Assembly: GCA_027886175.1 (NCBI GenBank)
Contig: JAJNNQ010000026.1
Location: 28,538,001-28,602,000, forward strand
Direction: 5' to 3'
Length of the DNA stretch: 64,000 bases
DNA from: Phylloscopus collybita
Lineage: Eukaryota > Chordata > Aves > Passeriformes > Phylloscopidae
Under the pieces are notes generated by a model. It searched no databases and was not told the origin of the DNA. It saw nothing but the letters and a program-made list of their open reading frames with translations. The translations under genes and the position numbers were made by a program. Shown one piece after another: positions 15,001 through 30,000 of this stretch; position 1 is the first letter of the stretch; each line of letters begins with the position of its first letter.

Positions 15001-18000
15001 CATTTCACCAATACAAATAACTGAGGCACACTGCAAATTCAGTACTGGAATGTGAAAGACTGCATGATGTCTTCAAGGTGCTGTGGACAAAATCAGCTTC
15101 TGTCATACTAGGCAACAGCATGGAAAAAAGACTAGTTTCTGGTACATACATCTGCCTAAGTGAATCAATGGCAAAGCAGAGAAGCTGCTCTTTTCTTTGA
15201 AGACTTCTTTGTCTTGTCCTTGATAGGAGTATCCCATCCCCATCATAAAATGTATAGGAATTAATATGTTTGTTGTTGGAGACTTAAATTGTTCAGAAGT
15301 GACTAACTTCAGACCTCTAGGAGGGTCTGAATATTTAGTTAAAGTTTACATATTTAGAACCTTCTATTTGAATAAGAAAGCCAAATCCTCTTTCATCTGG
15401 AATTAAAGAACATTTCCATATTGAACCGTTAATCGCTCATGACAGAGTCATCAAAATCTTCAAACTAGACAACTGAAGGAAGAAGAAAGTTGGTAAGCTA
15501 TCCAGGATTTAAAAGGTAATTAATTCATAGACACATACCAGCTGGTCTACATTTTTTCCAGAATATTGTTAATTAGGAAATATAAGCTACCTTAAGAATA
15601 CTTAGAGCCTTAAAATTATAAGAAACATGATTTTGGGAGGCAGATGTGTGTCATTTCCTGGAGATCTTCACTATATTTCCTCTTGCAGAATTAACATTAA
15701 AGGAACTACCAGGATAAAAGAGATTGATAAGGCAGAGGTGGGGAATGAGTTACAATGAATATCAATAGAGGAAAAAGTACTGGTATCAGTGAAAGTTCTT
15801 TTGCAGGAAAAAGAAACTGGTAGGGAAACTAAACATGAAAACCAAAATACGTAAAACTTCAATACATATATATGAAACAGGAGACCAAATACAGAAATTA
15901 AGTCTCTATGCAAAAAAAAAAAAAAATGCTTAGGGCTTAATTCCTAATACATGCTTCTAAGGTGATCTACTGATTTGGAATGGATTAATAGCAGAGAAAT
16001 AACTTCAGTAATAAAAGCAGCTGGAAAGGTATGTTTGACATGAATTTAACTCCAGAGTCCCTGTTCAAGGAAAGATTTTAGCACTCATCTGGGAATGTTA
16101 GGTAAGAAAAATACCCTGAATACATGTGCTCTTATGTTAAAAGAAATTAATTCCCCCCAGGATTGACCTGCATGACTTAAGTTGTGATACATACATTAAC
16201 CATTATACAGGGGGAATAATGCTGTAATAGTGCACCATGAATCTTAGAATGAAATAGTTTTCTGATCAGAAAGGTTACATACTCCCAAATCAATTAAGCA
16301 AACTTCTCTATTCTCTATTTTCATACAATGGTAGACACCACCAAGCTTAAATGCCTTGAAATACCTGCAGCAAGAATGTAAAAGCTCTGTCAAGTTGAAC
16401 ACAGTCCTATGCAATTTTAACTTTTTTTAAGTTCTTTTAGGTGGTTTTATAATTGACACAGCATTTTTATTAGTCCATAATACAAACATAAGGACAATTC
16501 TCATGGACTGCTGCCAGATCTTTTCAAAATTATATCTCCTTGTCTTTCTATTTTACTCCTAGAATCATGATAGAGTTGGACAAGAAAGAAACTTCAAGTA
16601 CAGTTTAAAGCAATTAGGTTTAGAAATGGGGAGCTGGTGCTTCACACTAACAGCTTGGTGGTCCACACATCTCCTTTTTGAGTGTTACCAGTCAAAAACA
16701 GTAAGTGGAAGATGGATGGGTGGCAAGACACATGGAGCAAGATAGATGACATGGCAGGTATGTGACAGGAATGTGGACTGAAATGTGTAAAGAGATGCAG
16801 AAGGGGGCCACGAAAGAAACCACCTTTTGAATTAATTTGGAATGTAGTTCACAGGGATCAAAACTGTGGTTATTTCTTAGATACAACTTAATCATAAAAA
16901 CCCACACAGACACCAAATCAAATCTCCATACCTCATTGTAATGCTTGCTCAATGAATCCAAGATTCCTTTTAGTCCAGAAGGACCCTATATGGAAAAATA
17001 TACATAAGAAGATCATTTTAATTTAATTCATTTTATGTTTGCATATCTGTACTTAAAGAGGAGTGGGGATGTAAAAGATTTTTGATTTTTATTTGAGTAT
17101 ACAATGAATTATCTTCTGTAACTTCATGGTTTCTTTTTTATTGGCACAGAGGAAGCAGAAAGTCAATCTTTAAATCTCTGAATTTTGAAAACCAACAATG
17201 TATTTTCAAGTGAATTGGTCAGCCAGAGAAAGCAGAAATGAAATCCATATCAATTTTAAAACAAATCCCTTCTGGTATGAACAACACTCGTGTTCTGCAG
17301 CATTTTAAAACTCTTTCCACTAACTCAAAGCAAGGTTTCGATGTAGAAGCAGGTCCTAGTGTGAGTAAAGAGATAGGTTTTTAACCTGAGAGTACAGTAA
17401 GTGAAATAGAGGAAAGCCAGAATTCTCCAGAATATTAACTTCCTAGTTTTATTAGCATTGCAAGTTTTTACTTAAACACACGTTTCATAAAAAAAATTCA
17501 ACATTGAAAAAGGAACTTCTTGATCAAATGAACATTTAGGACAAAACCACTGAACAATGTGTTTGGGAAAAAACATTTTTGGACATGAAATCCCCCCATA
17601 TTCTGCCAAAAATCATGCCCTCAATGAGATTTTTAAATTTGGTAGATGGAGCAGAACACAGAAAGTACAGCCAAGAACTTAAGAACTAAGGCTCAATTAA
17701 ATTTACAAATTAGCATAGTTACTCTCTTTGAGTTGAAGCTTTCACATAATGCAATATGATCAACAGCTACTTGTGATGGCTTTAAGCAACGTTTGATTAT
17801 ACTAATAAGATTACAATATATTCAAGTAAGTCACTTAGCCTGATTGACCTGGATGTAACACAGACAGGGCACAAAAGTAACTCTCCTCCTCTGGGGCTTT
17901 TTAAAATTACAATTTACCCTCTGCAGCTTTTGTCTTAGTGTGGATACTAGGAAAATTTGGAAGCCACATGAAACATCTCAGGTGTTTCTTTTCCTCCTTC

Positions 18001-21000
18001 TTCCCTACGTTGGAAGAGACAAAAGTACATTCATGTTATTTCAAAGTGAACTGTCACTTCAAATTTGTTAAAAATGAGATCCATATAGTCATGATATTTT
18101 CACTAAGATCTCACTCCACTCTGATTTCTGAAGCTAATGGCAGAATTTTTGCTTCGACATCCATAATAAAGTTGGCAATCCAGAACTGGGACTGAAGTAT
18201 GATGACACTGCCTAGACATCTCAACGTCAACGCTGTAAACCTGTGTTGAATCCCTGAACTCGGGATTCCTGGAGAATTCTGAAATGCTGCAAGGAGTCAA
18301 AAATAAGAACTTATTCTCCCTTTGCATTTGACATCATGTGCCATGCTTCTTTTACTCTTTTTCCATGACTGAAACTGCTGCAGCCACGCAACCCAGGAAG
18401 AACTTAATGCTGGATCTGCCATCATCCCCAAGCTCTCAGATATTATTTGTTCATAAATAAATATTTTTGACAGGATGAAAAATACATTGGCACAGTTTTG
18501 AAAAATAAACATATTCTTAAAAATCCCCAGAATGTCTCATGACTAAGACAGTCAAGGAGAACTTTAGGTATTTGGGTTGCATTCTTGACTATGCCCCAGC
18601 TTTTGCGTTACCAGTTTAGTGTTTCTGTTTTCCAAAAACTGACATAAATTTAATAATTTTATACTTCCATAATTTTTTCTGTAATAAAACCTAGTAAAAC
18701 AAGTGTACAACAACAGAAAATATTTTTACTCAAGACTATTTTTCCTAAACCATAGTCTCTTTCTTCCACAGTTTCCCTACACTAATATAGTTGCACAATC
18801 TACTCTGAAGTCTCTACAGACAAAAAAACCCCAAAAACAAAACAAAACCAAAACCAAAAACAAACCAGCAGCATTGGTTTAAAAGTGGAGAAGCAATTCA
18901 ACTAACAACAGTTGAAGAATTATTGTACCAGCAGTTTCTAGCTTTTGAATGAGAATTTTGCACATCTGCCACTTTGAGCCTCACTTGAGCAGGGTTTCCT
19001 TTTTTCCTAATATCAAGTTGTGTAATTGAGAGAAGCAAAGCACACAGAGAGTAGAGTTGTATGAATAAGAAAAGAACTGAAAATGTGTCCTTATTGTTTT
19101 CCAAAATTGCAAACAGGTTTCAGATGTTATTTCTACAGACAAGGCAGGAATAGAAACAGAGGTGCTTAAAGGGAAATAGCTCCAAAGTTTGAAATTACTG
19201 GGGTTTACAATGTATTTTCCTCCCTTAACTTTTACAGTTCATCTGCATTTCTGTAAAGATGAGACTGTTGAGAAAGTCTACCCAGTCTCACAGTCCATGC
19301 ATAAATTGGGTAAGAAGTAAATTGCACTGGTTGCGTCTCAAAAATAGGCCATTACAGAGAACACAGCCTGCAAGTGACTCAGTGCAGTTACTTTATCCCT
19401 GTATTCCATTTTGGGGCCTAGCCTTTAAAATAAGACACTTTTTTCCTGTTTATTTTAATGCAAAACACCATGAAACTCATCAGGGCTGATGTGCAATATT
19501 GTATAACTATTCCAAAGAGAAAATGGAAAGAATGACGAAAACATGATGTCTGCCACAGTAGGACACGAGAAATAAATTACATTTTGATATGGATAAAAAA
19601 ACTTAATGCATAGAAAAAAGCAATATGACCAACCTTTGCCAGCCCTTCCCACATTATAATGCAAGCACTTCCAATACTCATTCATCAGAAGCAGCTGAAA
19701 GTCCAGGAAAACCAGAAATGCTACTGACAATTTTCACTTATCATTGCTTTGATTTTTTTCTTATTGTAATTAAGTGATAACATTCATCCACTTCCAAAAT
19801 ATTGGTAGAGGAATGACAGTATTTCCTGAGGCAGAGGAAATGAAATTTCTAAGGTGAACTGCTGGCTACTTAAGATAACTAGTTTGGGGGCACTGACATA
19901 TGTATTAAATCACAACACCAAAAGTGTATGTAATTAAATGAAGAAGTTCAAGTGAACTCCTCTACTGCATCACATGCAATTCAGACAAAAATGAAACCCT
20001 ATTTTAATTAAAAAATTTAGTGACTAACACAAAGATCATCTTCCAAGCGAAAATACTTGAGAAGATAAAAAATATGAAATTCAGCCTCTTGCAAAGGTAA
20101 CCTGAATGATAAGCTTCAAAGGCTATAGCAATTGTGAAATTAATCAATTACATCTACTGGCTGAAAACAATAGCTTAGCTTTGGATGTATCAGTTTAAGA
20201 GAATGAATAATTGTGATTACGGTCTACTAGAATGTGATTTAGGATGCCCTAAGTTTTTTTCCCACCTCTGCCACAGGTAGGTTGGACAAGATTGTGTTTG
20301 GCTAGAACAGGCAGTCCTCATGCTTCTTACCTTGACAAGCCAGTGCTGGTAACATTTCCCTTCTGCTAAAGAACAAGTGGGCAAAAGTCAAACTCATCTC
20401 CAAGAATAGTTTTTGATTTTTTTTTTTTTATACTGGTGAAAGTTTCTGTAGAACAACTCTAGCTTAGCATTCTTGATTTTAAAAACAAGCTAAATCACTA
20501 AAATGGGAGCTATTGAGAAATGGAATTCCTCCAGTCATAACAGTTCCAGTCGAGACAGAGAAAATTAGGATCGGAAAGATAAAGTTAACTCTCAAGAGTA
20601 AAACTCCTTTTTTCTGTTTGATAGCCATCTATGTAAATAGATATACCTGCTGATTCGTTTGAAGGTAAAAGTAAATAAATAATAAATAAATCCCCAACCT
20701 TAACAGTGACAGATATCAGGCAGCTATTCTCCCAGCAGAAAAAAGAGTAAAATAAACTCTCTCCTCTTAACAGAACACTACACGAAATGAGGCTGATAGT
20801 AATTCTACAACCCAAGACCAGAGAAGCACTTTGCCTAAGTGAAGAGTGCAGAATTTGCCCTGTACCTGCTTAGGCTGAGGATCTCAAGGTCAGATACACT
20901 TCACACATTACAGCACATGTGACAGCACGGTGAAACAGACTGCCCAGAGAGATGGTAGAGTCCTCCTTTCTGGAAGAACGATGCTGGAAGATGATTCAAG

Positions 21001-24000
21001 AATCATCTGGTCACAATCCTATGCTTTCAGATGATTCTGCTTGAGCAGGAAGACTGTATCAGATGACCACAGAGATTCCTTCCAATCCTACCCATTCTGT
21101 GATTCTCTGATTTGCTTTTAAAATAAAAAGGTGTGTATCTAGAAAGTCAATGTGCTATACATAATTCAAAACAAGCCATAGTCTGCTGGGGACCCCATCT
21201 GTGTTGCTGAATCCTACAGACTTTCAGTTAGCAGCTATGGCAGAAAACAGCAACCAGCTCAGTTCTTCAGTCTGATCAAGACGCTGTTCTTAGAACCTCA
21301 TAGCATCCTATTATCATAGTAATTCTTTTTGTTTCATAAAATCAGCATTACAATTTCAGTGAAGAGCCATGCTGAGCAGGGTAACAACAGCATGTGACAG
21401 CCTCTCTTTCAGAAGACTTTAGAAGAAAATGGAAGTAGGCAAATATATAAAACACATTTGAAGGGTACAGAGATATTGATTTTACAATCACAATTTTCAG
21501 AATGCTTGTGAGAGCAAAGTGAATAGTGCGTTTAACAGAAGATTTTCACTGCTATCCAGGTGCTTTAAAAGTGGAGAAAGGGCCAAATAGCACTAGAGGG
21601 AGCTGCTGCTCCACTTGGATTCTTGTATTCAGCACGAATTGCTACCTGCTGGATTGAGACGGGCGTGAGCAAACATCTCGGCTCTCCTGCACTGAAATAA
21701 CAGAGCAGTACTCAAAAACATCAGACAGCAAGGATGCATACCGCGAATTCTGAACCAGAAGGGAATCAAAGAACACCTTGAAAGTCTTTAATATGATATA
21801 GACTTCAAAAATATACTCAAAGGAGTAATATATTCCATAGGTTTATAAAAATATTTTTATAGCTGATCAATAAAAATCCTCATTGACTCCTTGCCTTTTG
21901 TGAGTACAGGACTTATTCCAAAGAGAAAAAAAAAAAAAACAACAAAAAACCCAAAAACATTAAAAAAAAAGGAAAAAATGACACAAAAGACAGGATATCT
22001 GGAAGAAAATTCATAGAAAGTCCCATTTTAACTGAGTACTTTAATTCTAGATGCCAATCAATCTATGTTTCTGACAGTGATATAGGTTTTTAACCAAAGC
22101 TATGCAGATGATGTTAAGGGACTAGAAACTCACACCAAGCATTAATTTTACTGAAAAAACCTCTCCAGAAATTAGGTTAGGAAAAAAAAGAAAAAAGAGG
22201 AGCTACTGAGAGAAGGTTAGAAAAGTCTTAAAGTTGCTGCCATGCGACAAGTAGATTTTTGACTGTTACCAGATACATTTACATTCCTGTCACATGAATG
22301 CACATCATGTATGCTAACTGCAATTTTTGTACCTTTCCAGTTTTCTTTAATTTTGCCCCAGTCTTTTCCCTTATATGCACACATAGTTATTAGGACTGTC
22401 CTTTATAATAAATATCCTATTATATTTCCTTCTCACAGTTTTTGCATTTTCTTTTTTTTTCCTTTTTTGTCAGTAGTGAGCACTTGACCGTTCTAATATC
22501 TAAATGAAATGCTTAACATCATGGCATAAACTGATAAATAGATTAGGTAAATTTATTAATTTCAAACACACACTGCATGCTGTAACTACCCTCACAATTA
22601 ATGACTGAATCTCCTTTTTCTCAAAAACAAATTTCATACTTTTTTGAAACATCAGCCAAACCCCAAAATTTTTTATACTGGAGAGTCTAATTTTTACATA
22701 TTCAGCCAATCTGTTAACCACCCTGTGTATGCCAAATTTATGACAGCAACCGTCCTGCAGGTGTAACTGTTCTGTTGCACTTTGGGAAAACCAAAGCAAG
22801 GGCTAATGATGCATCCACACGCATGAAGAAGCTGGTTATTATTAGGAGAGATGGGTAACTGGAAACAGAGCAAAAGTGAATATAGTTTGAGCCTTGAAAA
22901 AGAGAGGGGGAATGATGGATCCTGTCGAAGCTTTTTTTGGTGCGTACAAGCTGTGGCACTTGAAATGTGGGGATCCCGCCAATGCATGTTAGCAGGCACT
23001 ACTGCTTTTAGAGTATGCCTTTTCTACTTGTTATGTTCTCAGTCTTGGCAGAGGAACACAAGATGGTGGTATAGCTGTATCCAAAGCGAGGAGAGAGTTA
23101 CATCAAGAGAGTTACACCAAAAAAATACTTCAAACCAATATTTAAAACACGGCTGTTTAAGGAGTGCTCTTCTGTATGTAGTACTAGGCTACAGTACCCA
23201 ATACAGAGTTCCTTGTAATGATGTTGCCATGCTGACAAAGTTGAGCTTTCCACTTGCTGTAATAAAATCTGAGATATGTCTCAGTAATAGAAGCACAATT
23301 TAGCTTCCATTTAAGATTTCTGGTATATCTGTCAAGGATCATACATCTTCACAAGTCTGACCTGCTAGCAAATCTAGGATGGCAGAAATCTGTAACACAG
23401 AAACAGCTTTTCACCAGCTCACAAAAAGCTAAGTAGATTAGGTCTAACACTGACCTCTGCTACGGTTTGCTTTTTTATCCTTTAAAGGTTATATTTGGCA
23501 CTTGTATTAAGAAAGATTCGGCATCACTCCATTCGTCTGTTTGGCCTCCTGCAATCTGCAACACCATTTCAGCATTACAACTGTGCAAAAGGCTCAAACA
23601 AGCAAGGCTTCAATATGACTGTGTGCAGGGGAAAAAGTGGAAGGGAGGAATTTTTAGCTGTTTGGTTTTATGCAGGATAAATGAATTCCATCATAAACAC
23701 CTCTTTCTGAACACATTATGCAAGAAAAAAATATTTAGGAAATCTATGCAGTTTTTGTTTTGGATGAGGGTAGATGACATCTGATTCATTTTAGTCATTG
23801 TATCCCATGCAGCAGTGCACTATTCTCTTCTCTACATGTAAGAGCAGGTTGTAACATATGAATCAAATGTTCAGATGCATAAACCACTAGCCTTTATTCA
23901 GGTAAGCAAAAGAAGGGATTATAATTTTTGTTTATACTAAGAATGTAAAGCAGCAGAAGTTTACTTAATCCACGAATGGCTGTATTGTATTTGTGCATGA

Positions 24001-27000
24001 CAGCATTTTACAATACAAGATACAGAGAATTTTATAAATATGTCCAAGTCTTTCTCTACCAAAAGAGGCTACTTTCATTGAAGACTAACATACATTCATG
24101 CCTGACTTGAATTTTAAATCCTTTATCTTAAAAAAAAAATAGAGAAAAAAATCCCAAACCTCTTAGATCTGAGCTAAACCCTTTAGCTCTTCATATTACA
24201 AATCCTTTCATAAAGTCATGTATTTCTTAATCTTTTTAATTCTTCAGTCAACTCATTTGAACTACAGCTGAGTGCTCATTCCAGTGCTGGGTATAATCCT
24301 CCCCATCATTCAGACAGTTGGCACATGCTTCACACAGTCCTTCATCTTTCAAATTACCCCTCTGAGACAGAAATTATCCCTTCTTCTACAGAGCATCACG
24401 CAATTTGCAAAGAGAATGAAAGCACAGTATTCACAGCATACATGGCTAGTCTTTCTTTGAAATGCCAATTTCTGCTTCCTCTGCTGAAGTTTCCATCTTG
24501 TTCTTTCCCTCCTGTGTAGGCCCTCTTACTTGTGGACCCAGTCCTTTAGTTTTTGCTGCAACAAAAGGCTACCAGTAGTAGCTGTTTAATACAGCAGGGT
24601 ACACACAGATAATTTATTTTCAACTATAATTATGATACAGTAACCTGCTAAAAAAAGAGTTAACAAAGTCCAAGGACAGAGTGAAAATTTCCCATTCCCC
24701 TCCTTAGTTACTCACAGGAGGTCCCGGTGGCCCTGGCTTTCCTGGGAGGCCTGGTTTGCCTCGTCTCCCCTGGAAACAAAAAAAAATTAAAACAGACATA
24801 AATGTTGTGGTTAGGGGATGATTTGGAGTAAGAATTTTAAGATAAGATTTATTGCCTTAAGTATTAGCAAAAAAAAAAATCAAAACCCATTCAAAATGAA
24901 TACTCTGTATCAGTCACTGCAATGCTATCTAATATGAGTAGTTCTAGGATTACTTTTAATAGTTATAACAAACTGTATTTGCATCCCCATCCTGCTAACA
25001 ATGTCATATTTTAAAGCTTTGTCTCAAATATAAGTGCACATTGATAGGGTTATTAACAAAGTATCTTGATAAAGTGTAAAGAAATTATATTTGTATGAAT
25101 GCACTGGAGCTTGGGATGTTAAACTGTGCTGCAGCAGTCTGACTTGCAGAGTCAGTACATAAGTGCAGTATAACCTAATTAACAAACACACATACCCTTC
25201 TTCCCTGGGATGTGATAATGATCATAAAAGCCAGAGATTTATTTGCAAAAACAATTCACCTTCTTTGTGCAATTACTACCATCTGTGTATATATAATGCA
25301 CATGCAAAATCATTTGCATTAAAACGTAAAGTCCATAAAAGTCTACTTAAGGGAGACTTTCTACTCAGTTTCTAAAAAACACATGCATATGTAACTATTA
25401 CAATTTTTTAGTACAGAGTTTGCTTGAACAACTGTTTTCACATATGCTTTTTTTTTTTTTTTTTTTAGGAAGATCAACATAAAAATGGAAGTAATTTACA
25501 GGAATTAACATCTTTATTGCCAAGCTGAAATCTGATGCACATTTTTTAGAAACGACAGCTGAGAACAACTAATATCTAAGTGCAAATGGCAAAGAAAAAA
25601 AGTATTATATCCATTAAGGGTAAATTTTTCCCTTGCATATGGCAAATGTAAATTAATGTTAAGCATTAGGGGGATGTCCTGCTGAAAACCTGGCTTAAAA
25701 ACTGAAAAAATTAAAATTCTGGCTGACAGCTCACAATTAACACATACAGATATTTCTGTAAACTATGCTCCCTATTTCTAAGCCTGCTTCTGTAGTTTAT
25801 TAAATAACAGTGTCACATAGACTGCAGAAGTATTCTCAGGAATAGAAAGTGAAATCCAGTTTTGCTATTTTCAGACTTGATCTTAGGAAAGCACTCTCAA
25901 GCTCTGCTTTCCATTTATCTTGATCTGTGCTGAGGGAATAACAGTAAGGATGGGAAATCTCTCTCCCTCACACCCTCCATCTCTCCAGAGCAACCTCTTG
26001 CCTAGCAGCCAGGGACTCTCCTGAGAGAGGTAGGTATCCCAAGCCCTTCAAGCTGAAGAAGCAACAGAACAAAGCTTGTGTGGGTGCCTTTCACCCATCG
26101 GGTGGGTGCCACACAACGTGTACACTGCCACCATGGTTTTATGAATGTCCTCAATCAGTGTTTTCAGGGCAGTGTGAAACAAAACCACCTCAGCATATTT
26201 GGAGTGCCAGATTCCTGGGTCTTAACTAGCTGAGACATATGTTACGTGCTGAGCTATTTAATCCCACCAGTACTCGCACATGCGGGGCTCTTGTTCCGTG
26301 TAAATTGTAGAACCAGAATACAGTCCTGGGTGCCCAGACTGGGCTCAAGGCTCTACTGGCCCTTACTACCCATCCCCAGCACATCCTCTGCTGTGCTGGT
26401 AACACTGTCCCTGCAGCACCAGGGCCTGTTGGAGCTGGGAACTCAGCTGGGCTAAGGTGGAGTAGGTTTTGGCTTTGGTCAGCTCATTGATGAAGTTCAC
26501 TGGGCAACTGAGGAGCTTGCCTGGCCTGACAGGACACAGCACCAGGAAAAGCACACAAGCACAAGGAAAGGGGGCTGCAGTTAGCCACATCTATATTTTT
26601 GGACTCCAGAAATACAGATGGAAACTGATATTTCCTGGCTTAAAAAAAAAAGAAAAAAAAGAAACAGTAAACTTAGAGAGCAGAAAAATGGACTGAGAGG
26701 TAATAAACAAAGATAAATTGCTCCATACTTTTAAAATAGTCCCTCTGAGTTATAATGGTCTACAGTGCTGACTTCTTGAAGCACCTTCCTTTTCCTGTTT
26801 GAACTTATTTAAAGTATCCAGAGGATGACACTTAAAGTCACAGCAGTTTAAACAAAGTATCAAGGAAGTGCCAGGATGAAGAAGGCAGGGCTTTGACTGG
26901 CAGACACAACTGGGAACGAGGTGTTAATTACACAGGAAAACATGGACTGTGTTGAGAAGGCAATTTTATCTCTGTTTACAAGATGAACTAAAATGTGATT

Positions 27001-30000
27001 TATGACATAACAAAGACAAAACCTGATAAACTTTCTGAAAAAAAAGTTATAAAAATAAAAATGGTAATTTATTAATTAGAACACATATCCAGTGAAACAC
27101 AGAAGAAACATTTCCCCCATTTTTTATCCCATCATTATATTATTAGCCTTCATGAAATGTTCCATGTAAAACAACCAAACACATCAGTATAAAGCATAAC
27201 CTTTTTATACAGTAATAAAAGTCCTTTTCTTTTTTGCCTGTAGGAACCTTTATAAACTGTTTGGCATTTTAAATTTAATACAGAAAAGTATGAAATGCCA
27301 CTACCTTTCAGCAATAACTTTCAGATACAGATACCTCAATGTTAGGAATACCCAAAGCTCCACCTACTTGTCAGCACTCCTGCTTCTCTGACTTCTCAGC
27401 ATCAGCAGGGAAAAAATTAAAATATATACTCTAGTAACAGTGTAAGTAAAAAATTTTAGTCCATTTTTAATGGTAATTAAAACAATTAGAAGAATGCTTT
27501 TGACAAGCCCATTATGATGCTGCCTTGAGCAGCCATGACTAAATATTTACATTTTGATTTTGAGTCATCCTTCTGGCAAGAAAAGACTGAAAAACATCTC
27601 AGTGCCCTCTCTGGTTTATAGAGTGGGCTTAGCAGAGAGCCAGAGCCCATGTCCTGCTCAGCAGTGGGTCTTGGTAGCCCCATGACAGCCGTATTTACTG
27701 CCACTGCTGTGCAGAGGGCTGACAGCCCACACAGGAGGCCTTTAGCTTAGATCACTGAGCAAATATTGAGGTTATAAAACCACTCAAATATAAATAAATT
27801 TCCTAGGCATCACATTGTACCATTGTATCTAAATAAAAAATGCAATACCACCTACATTCACCTAAAAAAGATATGTGGTGTCAACAAGTTGCCTAATGCT
27901 ACTTAGAAAACCTGAAGAAGACTGAAACGGTTGCTGGTTATTTCCTTTGTGCTGCATATATTTTTGCTGCCTATGAATGTGATAAGAAGTTTTCTAAATG
28001 TTACTGATATTGTGTGCTGTCCTCTTGACTCCTGGAATGCCTGGCCCCAACTAGTTTGTACAGCAGGCTACTTTGCTCTTTCCCAAAGGACAGACTTCAG
28101 CTAGATCATTCAAATGACAAATCATTCAAATAACAACTGCTTGGTTAGGGGCAAAAAAGGATAAAATACTAAAAATAAAGTAAATGAGAGATTATGTGCT
28201 TCAGGAAACCCAGCTGAGTGCCTAGATAAAGTATGTGGCCAGCTGCATTCTTTATTCCTCTCTTCCTTCACCCTTTCTGTGAATTGAAATGACTTGATGA
28301 GCTTTGCCTGACATGAGATGGAAAGCTGTTCAGAAGAGAGGCTTTGGCCATCCTTCCATAGGCTTTGTGCTCTGGTTCTGACTGCTGCCCCTGGGTACTG
28401 CTGCAGGTCCAGCATATAGTGGAAGAATTCAAAATCTGTGTTGTAGCCCCCTGCTGTATCATGCCATATCCATCTATTCACATCTCTCTAACTTTAGAGG
28501 AGTAAGACCTCTAATCCTACTGTTTAAAAATAAGCTGTGGATTATTTAAGGATAAAATCAAGCAGTTATGTAGAATCACTACATGATTCATGGAATTAAT
28601 AATTTAAAGACTCTATACTTGGGTATGAAGGCAAAAGTTCTTAGAATAAACCCATGTGAATTTTCAAGGGAAAGTGCTAATTAGTGGTTCTTGAAACACA
28701 TCATCACATTTCAAAACAGGAACTAGTCTAGAGAAAGTAGAAATCTGGGCTTTAAAGTCTTAACTACCGTAGCTGTTATGCAAAATTAATGAGGTTTATG
28801 TAATTTGTTTGTCAATATAAGCTATGATTCTCTTGGTTAATCCTCAAAACCAGACATAAAAAGGCACTTTTTGATATAACTAAAACAGGAGGTGCAGGGG
28901 GAGTTAAAGATCCCTGTCTCACAGTGTGTAACCCACAGATACCCATCAGCACCTTGGGTACCTAAACACAGTCACATGAGTGGAGCTCTAAGCAGTTAAA
29001 AAACTCTTCCTCCAGATGCCCAAAGTTGCCACCAAGCAGCCAGACAGGTTCCAGTGCCTACACTAACTCAGATTACAGCAGGAGTTGGGATATTCTCTCC
29101 CCTAAATTGAAAATCTATGCATCAGACAATGAAACCTTGTTAACTTCAGTAATACAGAGTTAGGATCCGAATGTACAATCCCTTCTTCAATCCTATTAAC
29201 TTTGGCCTTGAGGACATATTATGGTAACCAGTACATTACAAATTAACCTCTGTGTTAGATGTTAAACCTGAACAAAACTACAGAAAATAAGACCAGAAGG
29301 CAAGAAATTAAGCTGTTTGCAGAAATCAAGTGGAAGTCTGTTCATCATACCCCACTAAAACCTTTCACAGAAACATGGCTCACAGAAGAATAGAGCACAC
29401 AGAGCCTAATCCCCTGTTTTGGGAGGAAAAGTCAGTAGGGAACTCCTCACTAATGCAGAAGCATTCCTGCTCTCTGTCTTGGGTTTCCAAAATCATTTTA
29501 GGAATGTTTTACAAAATCTCTAGTTTCTTCATTATAACACTAATAGAATGGTTAAAGGGAACACCTAGCCAGACTATATAAAATTGAAATTAATTTAATG
29601 AACAAAAAAATGTCCTTAAACAGGTATAACAATGCCAAGAAATCGAATGCCATGACCTCTTTTGCCAACAAATCTCTAGACAAAATCCATCTCAATTTTT
29701 CAAGTGTAGAAGAGAAAAAGTTCAATTTTATTTCAAAATAACTCAAAGAAATATTTTCAACTCTATTTAGATAGTTTATACTTCAATTTTTAATTATGAG
29801 ATGCAATTTCTTATTCTCTCATGTTTCTATACCTTTGGCTAAAAGACATTAAAAGAAATGTTAATAACAGAGTATTTGGAAGAGGGTCTGAAATTCTAAA
29901 TGAGCCTCTTAAAAGTTAAACCATTTCTGCTATTTCGTTAGATTTGAATTAGATTTTAATTTCTACAGTGAAAATTAACAAGGGAGAAACCAGAATTTTC

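Larger units (their letters stand above)
16986..24715 (-). other. COL19A1: COL19A1 intron, 7.7 kb
   Basis: It contains one CR1 3' end (20927-21112) and a CTCF-like motif (21589-21607). A 150-codon open frame at 22851-23303 on the + strand has no recognisable protein features. Confidence 0.75.

Noticed and set aside
22851..23303. 150-codon + strand open frame, the longest in the window
   Set aside because: No recognisable domain, no splice context, irregular composition, and it lies in a COL19A1 intron. Expected by chance in this length of sequence.
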